This document shows, one piece after another, positions 48,208 to 55,798 of a stretch of 64,000 nucleotides of DNA. The notes beneath the pieces are model-generated. The model was not told the DNA's origin and did not search any database. It saw nothing but the letters and a program-made list of their open reading frames with translations. Every line of letters begins with the position of its first letter. The first letter of the stretch is position 1. Source of the DNA: Muribaculaceae bacterium (GTDB lineage: Bacteria > Bacteroidota > Bacteroidia > Bacteroidales > Muribaculaceae). Location of the stretch: positions 1 to 64,000 of the forward strand of contig WGUO01000014.1 in NCBI GenBank assembly GCA_014867205.1, read 5' to 3'. Position numbers and translations under genes: made by a program.

Positions 48208-48605
48208 TGGCGATAACAATATAGGTGTCTGACAAGACACCTTGTTACAGTTCCAGGGGCTTGTGGAGTAGACTGTGCGATGTAACGAGATGTCTTCCAG
48301 ACATATATTTTCTATTCTCCTTCCGGGCACACGACGACGGAATGCGTTTCCGGCTTCCCCAACGAAGAGGTTGAGCGAGGCTTCCTCAACTTCCTGCTCC
48401 CGTATTGTAAATTGACAAAAAAGGATACGCATTGCCATTCCTCACAGACAAAAGAACCATCGTAAAAGTCGGAGCCGAATTCTCGACCGCAATCCGCAAC
48501 ATCTCAGCCTGGAAATCTGTAACTGAATAGTTTCCCGGGAACACAAAAGTACAACTATTTTTTACTATTTTGGAATAAAAATTTCTATATGCCGATATTT
48601 TTTTG

Positions 48606-48613
48606 TATTTTTG
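48606..48613 (+). promoter_or_regulatory. -7 box upstream of the three-gene membrane operon
   Basis: TATTTTTG matches the consensus, about 110 bases before the first ATG. There is no TTTG at the -33 position. Confidence 0.35.
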
Positions 48614-48722
48614 AGAACTTTATGCAAATCAAGCCTCAGACACATGGTATAGCTTTCCATAAGAGCAAACCATAAGTGTCTGGATTTGTTATAATTATAT
48701 ATCATTAACCTTAAAAACGCAT

Positions 48723-49376
48723 ATGTGCAATAGTCCCAGCACTCTGGAATGTTTTAAGGCCGAGTTGCAACGATGCGCCTCCGGCCATCTGTCATCCCGC
48801 ATAACCAACAAAAACGAGGATTATGCAGTGGCTTTCTATGCGGAGTTATTTAGAAACACGGAACAGACTGCAAAAATTTTCTGTGAGGGTGCTCATTCGT
48901 GTATATGGCGCAATCCGGAGTTTGAGGAGGCCTTTATGGATTTGTTACGGAAACCGGGAATCAATATTCAGGTTTTGACTGAGGAACATATCGAAGACCT
49001 CACACGCTTTCCGGAATATCTTCAAAATATAATAAAGAACAGGGTACCACAAATCCAGTTCCGTCATCTTTCGGAGACAGCTAAGCAGATTATCACATCG
49101 CGTTTTGACAAGGATGTAAACTTTGCGGTCTTTGATGCTGATAAGTTCCGGTTCGAGTTCGATAAGGCTAATTATACCGCCTATGGATCATTCAATGATG
49201 AAGAGGTGGTAAGGGAAATAGAAAAGTATTTTGATGAGGCTTTTCAGGAATCAGAAGTGACGCAATTTAAATTTCCCGCCGGTTCTTTTGAGACTCTGCA
49301 TGAGCAACAATATACATGGAGCGGTCCGGAAAACGTAAGCCTTTATTCTGCCGTCGATTGCCAAGCAAACAACTAA
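48723..49376 (+). CDS. Unrecognised cytosolic protein, possibly a degenerate PLD-like fold
   Basis: 217 aa, no signal peptide or membrane helix. Two segments recall halves of phospholipase-D-like domains: IWRNPEFEEAFMDLLRKP in the first part, and FAVFDADKFRFEFDKANY followed by AYGSFNDEEVVREIEKYF later. The catalytic HxKxxxxD is not present, so any such domain would be non-catalytic. This similarity is weak and by eye. The next reading frame begins on the base after its stop, so the genes are surely coupled. AT-rich composition compared with flanking core genes suggests acquisition. Confidence 0.6.
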   Translation: MCNSPSTLECFKAELQRCASGHLSSRITNKNEDYAVAFYAELFRNTEQTAKIFCEGAHSCIWRNPEFEEAFMDLLRKPGINIQVLTEEHIEDLTRFPEYLQNIIKNRVPQIQFRHLSETAKQIITSRFDKDVNFAVFDADKFRFEFDKANYTAYGSFNDEEVVREIEKYFDEAFQESEVTQFKFPAGSFETLHEQQYTWSGPENVSLYSAVDCQANN

Positions 49377-49529
49377 ATGAATCCGATTTTGGCTGACACA
49401 GTGTATCTCACCCCATATGCTCCCGTTATTCAACTGATAGCGGGAGTTTATTTAATTTTCTTCTATCAGACAGTATTCGACAAAGACTTTTTAGAAGGGA
49501 GTATTAAAAACGACTCAAAGACAATCTGA
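49377..49529 (+). CDS. 50-aa single-helix membrane protein
   Basis: A small frame starting at the base after the previous TAA. One hydrophobic segment at about residues 16-32 (VIQLIAGVYLIFFYQTVF) is followed by a polar tail (DKDFLEGSIKNDSK). It ends 14 bases before the next start and lies in a different frame, so it is not simply the N-terminus of the next gene. Tight packing supports a genuine small protein. Confidence 0.5.
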   Translation: MNPILADTVYLTPYAPVIQLIAGVYLIFFYQTVFDKDFLEGSIKNDSKTI

Positions 49530-49543
49530 CCGGAACATTAAGA

Positions 49544-50380
49544 ATGGGAGGCGAATATATTCCGGAGAAAGTATATTCTGCTGATATGGAAAGATTCACT
49601 ACCTGGTGGTCGAGATACACTCGCAGCGTCATAGCAGTTGCCCGGATGGGTTGCGTCTATGCCATTACTCTATTGATATACTGCGGTATAGAGAGCGTAG
49701 ACCACAAATTAGGATTAAAAGCCCTACTCATAGACTCACTGCTTTATGCAATCTATGCTGTTGTTACTATTTTTATATTCAGATGGAAATTCCTATGTAA
49801 TACCAAAGCATGGTTTTTCGGATGCCTTCTATTCTCCTTCATTGGCTATATCTTTCCTCCTCAGGAATTTACCAACTGCTCAGATGGACTCTGGGGCATG
49901 AGTATGCGCTCTGCCATTAATCTTATTCTTTGGTTATCGGGATTGGCTATCGTCCTCTCTTTTGTAAGGTACCAGATAGATGAATGGCATTATCGCCACA
50001 CAGACCTATGCGTTGCTAAGTCCACTAAAATCCTGAGCGAGTTTTCGAGTATACGCATGACTATCACACCTAAACCGCTTGATGAGGCCATGAGAGACTT
50101 CTATGAGGCCTATGGGCATCTGTTGGATCTCAAAAATTGGAGATACGACGAAAGTGAAAAATTTAAAGATATTCGGACTTGGAATAAGCATTTGCGATCC
50201 TACTACGAAAAACGATATCAATATTGGGTATCACCCATTTATAGAAAGATAATGCATCAATTAATCCACTTTCCTAACAAGTGTACATACTGGCGGACGC
50301 ATCAACCATGTCATTTTGCCTTGATTCTATTATTACTCCTTGTCCTACTCTTCTACGGATGGTTAGCAGTTTATTATTGA
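49544..50380 (+). CDS. Unrecognised multi-helix membrane protein
   Basis: 278 aa. Four membrane helices near 28-50, 60-82, 88-105 and 125-145, then a large cytosolic helical region (about 150-250, rich in Tyr/Trp/Arg, e.g. WRYDESEKFKDIRTWNKHL), and a last helix at 258-277. No family was recognised. Its place at the end of a three-gene set with a soluble partner and a small membrane protein suggests a membrane-tethered complex. Function is not assignable. A hairpin at 50421-50445 follows. Confidence 0.6.
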   Translation: MGGEYIPEKVYSADMERFTTWWSRYTRSVIAVARMGCVYAITLLIYCGIESVDHKLGLKALLIDSLLYAIYAVVTIFIFRWKFLCNTKAWFFGCLLFSFIGYIFPPQEFTNCSDGLWGMSMRSAINLILWLSGLAIVLSFVRYQIDEWHYRHTDLCVAKSTKILSEFSSIRMTITPKPLDEAMRDFYEAYGHLLDLKNWRYDESEKFKDIRTWNKHLRSYYEKRYQYWVSPIYRKIMHQLIHFPNKCTYWRTHQPCHFALILLLLLVLLFYGWLAVYY

Positions 50381-50420
50381 CCCCACTCCTCTTCATTTAT
50401 GTTCAAAGTTCGAAGCGCCA

Positions 50421-50445
50421 TACTCGATTCATTGTAAATCGAGTA
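50421..50445. terminator. Hairpin between converging accessory genes
   Basis: TACTCGATT (50421-50429) pairs perfectly with AATCGAGTA (50437-50445) around a 7-base loop. No T-run. Confidence 0.45.
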
Positions 50446-50460
50446 ACTATTCTGATGTGG

Positions 50461-51804
50461 CTATATGAATGGGGTCATGTAGACGGGGAGGTAGAGCATA
50501 TTGCCCTCGACGCGCAGGTCTTTGGTGTAGAGCATCATCGGCTGCCCGATTCGCGCTGAGTATCGCTCGCAAAACACATCCAACGACCGATGCGATTTGT
50601 AGCCTGATGATTTCACCTCTATAGGGTTTATCTTGCGCCCCAAAACTGTGATAAAGTCAATCTCGTAAAATTTCTTCTTGTCTTCGGTCGCGGGGAAGGT
50701 GTAGTAGAACAGTGAATGACCTGCAGCCTTAAGCATCTGGGCCACCACATTCTCATACAGATACCCCAAATCAGCACTAACCTTGTCTGATAAGAGTTTC
50801 TCGTAAAGAGTGTTGTCGGAGACGTCACTGTCCCAAAAAGCCAAGGTCACGAATAGGCCCGTATCACATAGATATATCTTGAAATCAGATGGATCCCTAT
50901 GGAGCGACATGCCTACATTCGGGTCTGACGCCCGATATGAGAAATTGACTGTAAGGGAATCCTCAAGATCTTTCAAGAGACCGTCAATATCATTTCTGTC
51001 TTCTCCGCTCACCACACTCCACGGCTCAAAACGCAACTTGCTCGACGCGAGCTGGCCGGGAACAGACTCAAACAGCCGCGACGAACGACCGGTCGGGTCT
51101 ATCTTCCTGAGATCATCTATATACAATTCTATAATCTCCCGCTTTACCATGTCGGTACGCGCAAAGTTGTTCGTATCAAGATATTCATTAATGGCCTGCG
51201 GCATACCTCCCACCAGCATGTAGAGTCTGAACCGCCGCATCAACTCTCGGTTCATGGCATCGGTAAGCGGTTTCTTAGCACGGAAGGCATACTGAGCAAG
51301 CGACGCGGTCTGCCGATCATCCATAGCCCACAGGAACTCCTCATAATCCATGGGATACATGGATATCCGAGTCTCTTCGCTTGGAATAAGCACACCTTCT
51401 GTATTCTTGCGTATCGACAACAGTGAACCCGTCTCTATGTAATCATACCTGCCATCCTCGACAAGATACTTTATCGCCTGTCGCGCACGCGGATACAACT
51501 GAATCTCATCAAAGATTATCACCGATTTGCGCTCATGGAGTTCAACCTTGAATATAGTCTGCATCATCAGGAACATATAGTCAAGATTGTTGAGGTCATT
51601 GAATAGTTCCTTGACTGCCTCGGGTGCTTTTCCGAAATCTATCTCGATATATGTCTTGTACTCGCGCCTGGCAAATTCTCTTGCAATAGTTGATTTACCG
51701 ACTCGACGCGCACCCTTTATAAGCAATGCCGTCGAACCGTCGCGAGTGGATTTCCACTCTAACATTTTGTCATATATCTTGCGTCTGAAAATCCTCTTTT
51801 CCAT
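50461..51804 (-). CDS. AAA ATPase with DUF4143 domain (COG1373 type), copy B
   Basis: 447 aa. Walker A is KGARRVGKSTIAREFA (residues 30-45), Walker B SVIIFDEIQLYPRAR (about 95-109), sensor IETGSLLSIRKNTEG. The C-terminal region has an intact nuclease-like motif, FYEIDFITVLGRKINPIEVK, unlike copy A. Divergence from copy A is large, so they are two family members rather than a recent duplication. The promoter and 33-bp tandem units lie directly upstream. Biological role unknown; members are abundant and mobile in Bacteroidales, and a defence or regulatory role is speculation. Confidence 0.87.
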   Translation of the reverse strand: MEKRIFRRKIYDKMLEWKSTRDGSTALLIKGARRVGKSTIAREFARREYKTYIEIDFGKAPEAVKELFNDLNNLDYMFLMMQTIFKVELHERKSVIIFDEIQLYPRARQAIKYLVEDGRYDYIETGSLLSIRKNTEGVLIPSEETRISMYPMDYEEFLWAMDDRQTASLAQYAFRAKKPLTDAMNRELMRRFRLYMLVGGMPQAINEYLDTNNFARTDMVKREIIELYIDDLRKIDPTGRSSRLFESVPGQLASSKLRFEPWSVVSGEDRNDIDGLLKDLEDSLTVNFSYRASDPNVGMSLHRDPSDFKIYLCDTGLFVTLAFWDSDVSDNTLYEKLLSDKVSADLGYLYENVVAQMLKAAGHSLFYYTFPATEDKKKFYEIDFITVLGRKINPIEVKSSGYKSHRSLDVFCERYSARIGQPMMLYTKDLRVEGNMLYLPVYMTPFI

Positions 51805-51845
51805 GCCTCAAACCATGAATTATAAGAACAATCTGATTTACAACG

Positions 51846-51877
51846 CAAAAATAATAAACAAAAGTGTTTCCACCAAA
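51846..51877 (-). promoter_or_regulatory. Promoter of DUF4143 ATPase B using the proximal tandem unit
   Basis: On the minus strand TTTG (51874-51877, inside the repeat AAATTTGGTGG), 20 bases, then TATTTTTG (51846-51853). Leader about 40 bases. Confidence 0.65.
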
Positions 51878-51946
51878 TTTAAAATGCACTTTTCCGGTGT
51901 CTCCACCAAATTTAAAACGCGGTTTTCCTGTGTCTCCACCAAATTT
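51866..51946. repeat. 33-bp tandem array upstream of ATPase B
   Basis: CCACCAAATTT recurs at 51870, 51903 and 51936, exact 33-base periods. On the minus strand each unit is AAATTTGGTGGARACAC plus GGAAAA and a spacer. Only the gene-proximal unit is followed by an intact -7 box; the others have CATTTTAA and CGTTTTAA at that spot. Confidence 0.85.
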
Positions 51947-51951
51947 GGGGG

Positions 51952-52557
51952 TTAGTGGCGGGGCGAGGGGAGGTCGCGCGAGGCGGTGATCGAGACCAGG
52001 GCACCCTCGAGTCCGTTGGCGGCCGATGAGTTGCGCACGTCTATGCGGAGATAGCCGCCGTCAAAATCGTAGACAGCAGTCTCGGCGCCCTCTGCGCCGT
52101 TATATTCCAGCGAGTCTATCAGGTTCTCCTGCGTCAGGCCAAGGCTCGACGCCACATAGCGCTCAAGGTCATCGGGGAGAAGGTCTCCTATGTCGACATT
52201 GCGCACCACGGCACTCGTCTTCGACAGCACGTCGACATCCCAGATGCCCGGTGCTCCCTGAAGATTCGTATAGAGAGGACGCCCGACGCCATCAGTCAAC
52301 ACACCGCTGAAATTATAGTCGGTAGTGTCAAGCGGTTCGCCGACACGTATAGCGTCGGCGATGCTGCGCACCGTCATGGCGATATCATTGTCGGCATGAA
52401 AGTCATCGGCCAAGGCCACCGTGTCCGCACCGGCACTCCCCTCTCCCGACCCGGAGCGTCCGCAGGCCGTCATCAGCAGAGCGACACATAATATGTTACT
52501 CCACAATTGTTTCCGGTTAAAGTCTGATTTGATCACAACCTTAATAACAAAATACAC
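51952..52557 (-). CDS. Lipoprotein of unknown function
   Basis: About 201 aa if started at the GTG at 52557; a later GTG would shorten the N-terminus by a few residues. The lipobox LLMTAC near residue 30 directs lipid attachment. The remainder is acidic and soluble with no recognised domain. A -7 box TACATTTG (52560-52567, minus strand) abuts the start, suggesting a near-leaderless mRNA. The 33-bp array of the next island gene begins five bases after its stop, so this gene marks the edge of the accessory island. Confidence 0.55.
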   Translation of the reverse strand: MYFVIKVVIKSDFNRKQLWSNILCVALLMTACGRSGSGEGSAGADTVALADDFHADNDIAMTVRSIADAIRVGEPLDTTDYNFSGVLTDGVGRPLYTNLQGAPGIWDVDVLSKTSAVVRNVDIGDLLPDDLERYVASSLGLTQENLIDSLEYNGAEGAETAVYDFDGGYLRIDVRNSSAANGLEGALVSITASRDLPSPRH

Positions 52558-52615
52558 TGCAAATGTATCTAATTATTTTGAAAATGTGTCAAAAATCTTA
52601 AAAAAAGTTAAGTGT

Positions 52616-53605
52616 TCATTTGCGGAAAACGAACCAGCGCGTCGGGTCAAAGCGGGGCAACGCCATCAGCTGAACGTCTGCTCGCCGGTCAGACAGCGAC
52701 TCCTGGGCATTTCCGATGGTCACGTCTCGAGCCAGCAGGGCCTCGCGGACAGCCTGAAGTGCCTTGGCCGGAGTGTTGTTGTCCTTGCTCAGGTGGCACA
52801 GGAATATGTACTTCAGTTCCGGGTTGATTATCTCGCTCAGAAACGCAGCGGTGTCCACGTTGTCCATATGTCCGTTGTCGGTGCGTATCCGGGCCTTCAG
52901 ATACTCCGGGTAGCGGCCCAGCCGCAGCATGTCGGAGTCATAGTTGGCCTCGATAACCAGATAGTTGGCCTGCGACATATAGAACCGCGCACGGTCGGTG
53001 ACACGGCCGAGGTCGGTGGCAAGCACAAACCGGTGTCCCTCGAAGTCGATCGAGAACCCCATGTTGTCAGAGCCATCATGCGGCACCTCGAAGGCCGTAA
53101 TCTCCATGCCGGCCACCTTGAAAGGAATCTCCTTGAAGATCGGGGTATGATACTCCTTGATGCGCCTCGAGATGCTGTGGCGGCGCAGCAGGCCGTTGAG
53201 CACGCGGGGCGTACAGTAGAGCGACAGATGCCGGTTATTGCGCAGAAGATTGTATGAGTAGCGGACATGGTCGCTATGGTCATGGGTCAGCAGCAATCCC
53301 TTGACATGCCTCATCGGCACGCCGTGACGTTTCAGGATATCCTCTATCTGGTCTGCGCGGATACCTGCGTCGATCACGATGCCTCCCTGCTTGTTGCCTA
53401 CATAGCAGCTGTTGCCGCTCGAGCCGGAACCGAACGATATATAGTGCAGATGTCGCCCGGGGGCACGGTCAGCCTCCAGGTCACTCCTGTCGATCTTAAG
53501 GTCAGAGTCAACTCCCCTCGACGCACTATGCCCCCCGGGCACAGACTGACGGTCAGACCACTCCTCAAACGGCAGCCGGGGTTGACCGAAATAAATCTTC
53601 TTCAT
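52616..53605 (-). CDS. MBL-fold metallo-hydrolase, WalJ/YycJ-like
   Basis: 329 aa. The first 55 residues are a variable polar extension; the MBL fold starts at HYISFGSGSSGNSCYVG. The metal site is LLLTHDHSDHVR near residue 108, with further ligands at EVPHDGSDNMG and FLCHLSKDNN. These match YycJ/WalJ, reported as a nuclease-like hydrolase linked to cell-wall control and DNA repair. Its ATG overlaps the stop of the upstream methyltransferase gene by four bases (ATGA), so the two are translationally coupled. Confidence 0.88.
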   Translation of the reverse strand: MKKIYFGQPRLPFEEWSDRQSVPGGHSASRGVDSDLKIDRSDLEADRAPGRHLHYISFGSGSSGNSCYVGNKQGGIVIDAGIRADQIEDILKRHGVPMRHVKGLLLTHDHSDHVRYSYNLLRNNRHLSLYCTPRVLNGLLRRHSISRRIKEYHTPIFKEIPFKVAGMEITAFEVPHDGSDNMGFSIDFEGHRFVLATDLGRVTDRARFYMSQANYLVIEANYDSDMLRLGRYPEYLKARIRTDNGHMDNVDTAAFLSEIINPELKYIFLCHLSKDNNTPAKALQAVREALLARDVTIGNAQESLSDRRADVQLMALPRFDPTRWFVFRK

Positions 53606-54321
53606 TTTTCACGGTGAATCAGGAAGATCGCGGGCCGCTTGTCGTAGTCATATTGCGTCTTCCTCCATTTTGCTGCGGGGAGAGTCAGTATAGATTCTTT
53701 TTCGGGGTCGGTGATGTCGCAGGCCACGCAGAGCAGCGTGTCGGGGCGCAGCGTGTCGGCCAGGAACCTCACCATGCGGTTATTACGGTATGGTGTCTCG
53801 ATGAATATCTGCGTCTGTCCGAGGCGCGAGCAACGCGACTCAAGGTCTTTCAGCGCGCGGTGCCGCTCGTCCTCCTTGATCGGGAGATAGCCGTTGAAGG
53901 CAAATCCCTGCCCGTTGAATCCCGACGCCATCAGCGACATCAGGATGCTCGACGGCCCGACAAGCGGTATGACGCGGAACCCCTCGCGCTGGGCTATGGC
54001 CACCACAGCCGCGCCGGGGTCGGCCACGGCCGGACAACCCGCCTCGCTCATGACCCCCATCGGCTCGCCGCGGCGCAAAGCCGCCAGAAAACCGGAGATC
54101 TCCTGCTCGGGCGTATGGGCGTTCAACTCATGGAACTCACACTCGTCTATGGGGAAGGCATGGTCCCACCGGCGCAAAAACCGCCGGGCTGTGCGGACAT
54201 TCTCGACCACAAACGTCCGTATCTCTTTAACAATATGCAGATTGCCAACGGGGATCGTCATCTCCGACGAGCCCGAACTTATCTCCACAGGTATCAGATA
54301 CAGTGCCGCTTGAATTTCCAC
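53602..54321 (-). CDS. RsmI-like tetrapyrrole-methylase-family methyltransferase
   Basis: 239 aa from a GTG at 54319-54321. Motifs of the RsmI/cobalamin methylase fold are GVMSEAGCPAVADPGAAVV near residue 90, VIPLVGPSSILMSLMASGF near 117, and FIETPYRNNRM near 175. RsmI 2'-O-methylates C1402 of 16S rRNA; this Bacteroidetes subgroup is shorter at the N-terminus and may be a paralogue with another target. A -7 box TAAATTTG (54326-54333) lies only four bases before the GTG, implying a leaderless transcript. First gene of a two-gene unit with the MBL hydrolase. Confidence 0.8.
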   Translation of the reverse strand: MEIQAALYLIPVEISSGSSEMTIPVGNLHIVKEIRTFVVENVRTARRFLRRWDHAFPIDECEFHELNAHTPEQEISGFLAALRRGEPMGVMSEAGCPAVADPGAAVVAIAQREGFRVIPLVGPSSILMSLMASGFNGQGFAFNGYLPIKEDERHRALKDLESRCSRLGQTQIFIETPYRNNRMVRFLADTLRPDTLLCVACDITDPEKESILTLPAAKWRKTQYDYDKRPAIFLIHREK

Positions 54322-54371
54322 AATACAAATTTACAAAAATTTTTCTCAATTCGCCATATCGAAAATCAAAA

Positions 54372-54403
54372 TTTGCTCAGACCGCCTCAATGTTGTAACT
54401 TTG
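54372..54403 (+). promoter_or_regulatory. Promoter of the RsmF-like gene
   Basis: TTTG (54372-54375), 20 bases, then TAACTTTG (54396-54403). The ATG at 54410 is six bases beyond, so the mRNA should be leaderless. A TTG start at 54401 would lie in the -7 box and is rejected. Confidence 0.75.
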
Positions 54404-54409
54404 CATACG

Positions 54410-55669
54410 ATGGAACAGGAAGAATTCAGACTACCCGAGGGTTTTGTTGACGAGATGTCATCGCTGCCCGGGCTCGACCATGAGGCATTCATAAGCGCCA
54501 TGTCATCTCCGGCGGCAGTCAGCATCAAGATAAACCGGCGCAAGTGTGCGGATGTCACTGAGACAGGCTATGGCTCACCCGAGCCGGTGGCATGGTGCCG
54601 CTCGGGGTTCTACCTCGCCGAGCGGCCCAAGTTCACGCTCAATCCGCTGCTGCATGCCGGTGTGTTCTACGTGCAGGATGCCTCGTCGATGATACACGAG
54701 ACTCTGGTCTCGGTCATCGCCGACCGCTACGGGCTACCCGACAGCCCGCTTGTGCTCGACATGTGCGCGGCTCCCGGCGGAAAAACAACATCCATGATAA
54801 ACGCGCTGCCCGACGGCTCGACCGTCGTGGCCAACGAGGTCATGCCCAAGCGGGCTGCCATACTGCACGAGAACCTCATAAAGTGGGGCTATCCTGATAT
54901 CCTGGTCACCAACTCGCAGTCGGACCGATTTGCGGCTCTCGGCGAGGTCTTCGACATCGTGGCAGTCGACGCTCCGTGCTCGGGCGAGGGCATGATGCGC
55001 AAGGATGCCGATGCCCGCTCGCAATGGAGCCCGCGTCTGGTGGCGCAATGCGCCGCGCTGCAGCGCGAGATTCTCGCCGACGCTGCGGCAGCCCTGCGCC
55101 CGGGCGGTTTCATGATTTACTCTACCTGCACCTTCAACCGCCACGAGGATGAGGAGAACGTCGAGTGGCTCGTATCGGAGTTCGGTCTCGAGCCGATAGA
55201 CCTGCATCTGCCCGCGGAGTGGGGAATCGGCGCCGCAATAGGCTCGGACATCCCGGCTCTGAGGTTCATGCCTCATCTGACACGCGGCGAGGGCCTTTTC
55301 GCCGCCCTGCTCCGTAAGCCGGGCGACGCACCCGCCGCCAACCGCAAGAAGGCATTGGAGGCATTGCGCAAGAAGACACGTGTCATTCTCGACGGCATCC
55401 CCACGGTCAATATCAAGGGAAAGTCGGAGTTGCCGGCCTCTGAATGGGCGCTCTCGGCCCAATTCCCGCGTGGCCGTTTCCCGGAGGCCACTCTTGACCT
55501 CGACACGGCTTTGCGATACCTGCGACATGAGGCCATTCAGCTGCCGGCTGAAACTCCGCGCGGGTTTGTTGTTGTAACTTATGAGGGACACCCGCTCGGC
55601 CTGGTGAAGAATATCGGCAACCGGGCCAACAACCTCTACCCCGCCGAGTGGCGTATCCGCAACCTCTGA
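54410..55669 (+). CDS. rRNA m5C methyltransferase, RsmF-like
   Basis: 419 aa. The SAM site is LDMCAAPGGKTTSMINAL near residue 120. The catalytic cysteine regions are VDAPCSGEGMMRKD near 186 and IYSTCTFNRHEDEENVEWL near 235. The C-terminal part has the RsmF-type PUA-like extension. It likely methylates a cytosine in 16S rRNA. Divergent from the RsmI-like gene, so two rRNA modification genes share an 88-base promoter region. Confidence 0.88.
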   Translation: MEQEEFRLPEGFVDEMSSLPGLDHEAFISAMSSPAAVSIKINRRKCADVTETGYGSPEPVAWCRSGFYLAERPKFTLNPLLHAGVFYVQDASSMIHETLVSVIADRYGLPDSPLVLDMCAAPGGKTTSMINALPDGSTVVANEVMPKRAAILHENLIKWGYPDILVTNSQSDRFAALGEVFDIVAVDAPCSGEGMMRKDADARSQWSPRLVAQCAALQREILADAAAALRPGGFMIYSTCTFNRHEDEENVEWLVSEFGLEPIDLHLPAEWGIGAAIGSDIPALRFMPHLTRGEGLFAALLRKPGDAPAANRKKALEALRKKTRVILDGIPTVNIKGKSELPASEWALSAQFPRGRFPEATLDLDTALRYLRHEAIQLPAETPRGFVVVTYEGHPLGLVKNIGNRANNLYPAEWRIRNL

Positions 55670-55675
55670 CACCTG

Positions 55676-55790
55676 CTGTCACCTAAAGCCCAAATACCTA
55701 AACTAAAGATTAAAGATTAATAACAAATTCTCTATAAATTAATCTCTTATCTCTAATAATTAATAATTAACCTCGCCCCTAAACCCTATC
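55676..55790. repeat. AT-rich spacer with degenerate repeat units
   Basis: Contains CACCTAAAGCC, ATACCTAAACTAAAG and ATTAAAGATTAATAA units, a decayed relative of the TTAGGT-type arrays, then AATTAATAATTAACC just before copA. No promoter match was found. Confidence 0.4.
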
Positions 55791-55798
55791 CCCCTATC

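Noticed and set aside
48079..48438. 119-codon minus-strand reading frame
   Set aside because: It spans the two-hairpin repeat and its downstream hairpins, has no start-region support, and its sequence follows the repeat rather than a protein family.
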